Position numbers and translations under genes: made by a program. From NCBI GenBank assembly GCA_015222065.1, contig JADFUQ010000137.1, positions 1 through 9,404 on the forward strand: a stretch of DNA of 9,404 nt, in the 5' to 3' direction. The DNA is from Bacteroidota bacterium (lineage in GTDB: Bacteria; Bacteroidota; Bacteroidia; Bacteroidales; VadinHA17). This document shows, in pieces, positions 8,401-9,404 of this stretch (positions within the stretch are counted from its first letter, which is position 1; each line of letters begins with the position of its first letter). Below the pieces are notes generated by a model. The model saw only the letters and a program-made list of their open reading frames with translations. It did not search any database and was not told where the DNA came from.

Positions 8401-8801
8401 AAGTGTTGCAGCGGGCAGTTAAATTAAATGCCCGATTCCTGGAGAGTTGTGTGATGATCAATACCGGTTTGGGGTCTTTTCACCTGAATTTCCTTCCTGT
8501 AGAAGCCCAGTTCTCTCCGGTTTATGCTATAGCCGCTGATGATTTCGATGATGATGGAATATGTGATATTGTTATCGGAGGAAACCAGTATAGAGCCAAA
8601 CCGGAAACAGGAATTTATAATGCGAGTTATGGCCTTTATTTAAAGGGGAATACCGACGGAACATGGTACGCTGTTCCTTCCGTTATATCGGGTTTTTTTA
8701 CCAAAGGGGAGATGCGTGATTTGGAGATTTTGAGTATCTTTGGAAGCCGGATAATTGCAGTTGTAAGAAACAATGATAAATTAGAGTTTTATAAATATTA
8801 A
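5460..8801 (+). CDS. CRTAC1-like lipoprotein with two FG-GAP/VCBS propellers and an ASPIC/UnbV domain
   Basis: The 1113-residue protein has a signal segment (about 12-26) ending in the lipobox VCSC, so Cys27 is the likely lipid anchor. Calcium-binding FG-GAP/VCBS loops of the form DxNxDGxxD start at about D80, 132, 189, 261, 313, 395 and 487. An ASPIC/UnbV domain follows at about 525-590 (AIGAGVTLYYGG, HFGLG, VVNWPDGK). More loops start at D665, 718, 778, 839, 890 and 1028, with a degenerate one at 924 (DFDLNGSVEQ). Between loops recur N-N-G-x-x-x-F blade motifs (LFINNGDLTFSE, YINNGRGKFSK). This suggests two beta-propellers joined by the ASPIC/UnbV domain. I see no catalytic motif and no type IX secretion tail. 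Proteins of this class are common in Bacteroidota and their role is mostly unknown; carbohydrate or protein binding at the cell surface is inference. The ATG at 5460 is chosen because it gives the lipoprotein signal; no Shine-Dalgarno sequence is present. The next gene starts 9 nt after the stop. Confidence 0.9.
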   Translation: MIHKLEHSFKGLSIGAMLLISLFVCSCDKGQSDFVQPPLFSLLGEEKTHIGFLNQVEYTEEYNTYTYRNFYNGAGVGLGDFNNDGLPDIYFCGNIADNKLYINKGNFVFEDVTERAGVACPDVWSTGVSIADVNGDGWLDIFVCKSGDPGGTHRYNELFINNGDLTFSEKAAEYGIADLGLSTHASFFDYDRDGDLDCYLLNNSFQSVTEFDIKPGQRQVRDTLGGNKLYRNESGYFKDVSEEAGIYGSKIGFGLGVSVGDVNRDGWMDIYVSNDFFERDYIYINNKDGTFTESLEDQLGEISLGAMGSDMADINNDAYPEIFATEMTAEGNARLKTKVLFESWERYQKKLTSGYHHQFGRNVLQLNNRNGSFSEIGRLSGVSATDWSWGALILDLDNDGWKDIFVANGIFKDLLDRDYLDFYSNPSAMRSIIKSEENAILKIIDKIPSVRIPNYAFHNNGDLTFTNLSGLWGLGTPSHSNGAAYGDLDNDGDLDLVVNNVNMPSFVYRNETRGKPETNFLMLRLKGTGENTAAIGAGVTLYYGGKINYQELVPMRGFKSCVDNRLHFGLGASQGIDSLVVNWPDGKCTVLHDVAVNQFLVLDQKETINRCLNIPEKQPSSVFQKMEQIKGLEFTHKENDFVDFGRDRLLFEMLSNEGPHMAVGDVNGDGRDDVYICGAKDYPGALFIQYEQAHFKKTNVTLFEADRISEDTDCTFFDADGDGDLDLYVTSGGNEFPLSSSALLDRMYINNGRGKFSKSQQMLPTTRYENSSCVQPADFDNDGDMDLFVGIRLFPFLYGVPVNGYLLENDGHGNFLNVSGKMAPGLKEIGMITDMTWADVDNDGDSDMVIVGDWMPVKIFINDFGIFTDESERFGLSNTEGWWNVIIAKDLNGDGNVDFVLGNHGLNSRFKASAKQPVTMYVNDFDLNGSVEQIICAYNENKSYPVVMKGDLIKQIPALEKKYRKFEDYKEQTIEDIFPNEVLQRAVKLNARFLESCVMINTGLGSFHLNFLPVEAQFSPVYAIAADDFDDDGICDIVIGGNQYRAKPETGIYNASYGLYLKGNTDGTWYAVPSVISGFFTKGEMRDLEILSIFGSRIIAVVRNNDKLEFYKY

Positions 8802-8810
8802 TTTAAAATT

Positions 8811-9404
8811 ATGAAGATAAAGATTGTATGGGTCATGCCGGTCTTGATTGCCGGATTAATAATTTACGGATGTTCACCAAGATCAAAATATGAAAGCAGG
8901 TTGAATCATGAATTGGCAAGTGGAGTGAGATATGATTCATTGTTTCTGGGGTTATACCTCGGGATGCCTGAAAAGGATTTCTATACGCATTGTTGGATGT
9001 TAAACCGGGAAGGGTTGATCAAACAAGGTCCGAGTAACATGACGGTTGAATATGAATTGAAAGACGAATTGAAATATCCGGCTATCATGCATTATTATCC
9101 GGAATTTGTGCAAGGCAAAATTTTTGAAATACCGGTGCGTTTTATTTACAACGGATGGACTCCGTGGAACAAAAAGCTATCTTCCGATAATCTCGAATTA
9201 GATGTGTTAAAATGGTATGAAACGGTTTACGGTAATGGCTTTATAAAAGTAAAACATCCTGAACGGGGGATAGCCTATGTAAGGGTCGACGGAAACCGGC
9301 GTATCACGATATTTAAGGAAGATGATTTGCATGTGTGGGCTGTTTTTACTGACATGTTGGTAAAAAGAGATTTGAACGATTCGACCTCCAAAGCGGGGAT
9401 AATA
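8811..9404 (+). CDS. Uncharacterised small lipoprotein, partial at the window end
   Basis: An open frame runs from the ATG at 8811 to the last base with no stop, giving 198 residues so far. The start (MKIKIVWVMPVLIAGLIIYGCSPRSKY) is a clear lipoprotein signal with lipobox IYGC, so Cys21 is the predicted anchor. The mature part is soluble-looking, mixed alpha/beta and rich in aromatics. Notable segments are LASGVRYDSLFLGLYLGM (36-53), FYTHCWMLNREGLIKQG (57-73), a Tyr/Trp-rich middle (IPVRFIYNGWTPWNKKLSS), LKWYETVYGNGF, and a charged end (KHPERGIAYVRVDGNRRITIF). It has no further membrane segment and no enzyme motif I can name. It lies 9 nt after the FG-GAP lipoprotein gene with no terminator between, so the two are almost certainly co-transcribed. 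I have a weak memory of similar proteins next to such FG-GAP proteins in other Bacteroidota, which would need a search. Function unknown. Confidence 0.85.
   Translation, partial: MKIKIVWVMPVLIAGLIIYGCSPRSKYESRLNHELASGVRYDSLFLGLYLGMPEKDFYTHCWMLNREGLIKQGPSNMTVEYELKDELKYPAIMHYYPEFVQGKIFEIPVRFIYNGWTPWNKKLSSDNLELDVLKWYETVYGNGFIKVKHPERGIAYVRVDGNRRITIFKEDDLHVWAVFTDMLVKRDLNDSTSKAGII

Noticed and set aside
5460..8801. Reading the DxNxDGxxD loops as EF-hands or the protein as an integrin
   Set aside because: The loops are not flanked by EF-hand helices but by beta-rich blade motifs, and the ASPIC/UnbV domain between the two blocks points to the CRTAC1-like FG-GAP family.

Overview
The window looks like a piece of a Bacteroidota chromosome. 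The evidence is an adjacent SusC/RagA-type TonB-dependent transporter gene and SusD/RagB-type surface lipoprotein gene, promoter-like sites of the Bacteroidota form (TTTG, 18 nt, TAnnTTTG), no Shine-Dalgarno sequences before the starts, moderate to low GC content, and lipoprotein signals on three of the four genes. The sequence alone does not fix the genus. All four genes are on the + strand.

Layout: bases 1-260 are AT-rich non-coding DNA with a tandem LacI-operator-like site (138-162) and a probable promoter (191-220). The susC-like gene (261-3263) and susD-like gene (3283-4965) follow, 19 nt apart, and end at a strong intrinsic terminator (4990-5031). The gap 4966-5459 also holds two oppositely oriented copies of a ~73-nt unit, each made of two small GTCCC/GGGAC-type hairpins. 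A second probable promoter lies between the copies. A second transcription unit follows: a 1113-residue lipoprotein with FG-GAP/VCBS repeats on both sides of an ASPIC/UnbV domain (5460-8801) and, 9 nt later, a small lipoprotein gene that is still open at the window edge (8811-9404).

How the parts may work together: SusC and SusD should form an outer-membrane uptake complex, with the SusD lid capturing an oligosaccharide or other large nutrient and the SusC barrel importing it using TonB energy. No glycoside hydrolase, polysaccharide lyase, sulfatase, sensor or transcription factor gene is present, so the substrate cannot be named. The two downstream lipoproteins probably form their own operon at the cell envelope. 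A functional link to the SusC/SusD pair is suggested only by adjacency, because a terminator and a new promoter appear to separate them.

Nothing here is a clearly new system. The points most worth a second look are the inverted hairpin-doublet repeat around the second promoter, the tandem operator-like site, and the pairing of the double-propeller lipoprotein with an uncharacterised small lipoprotein.
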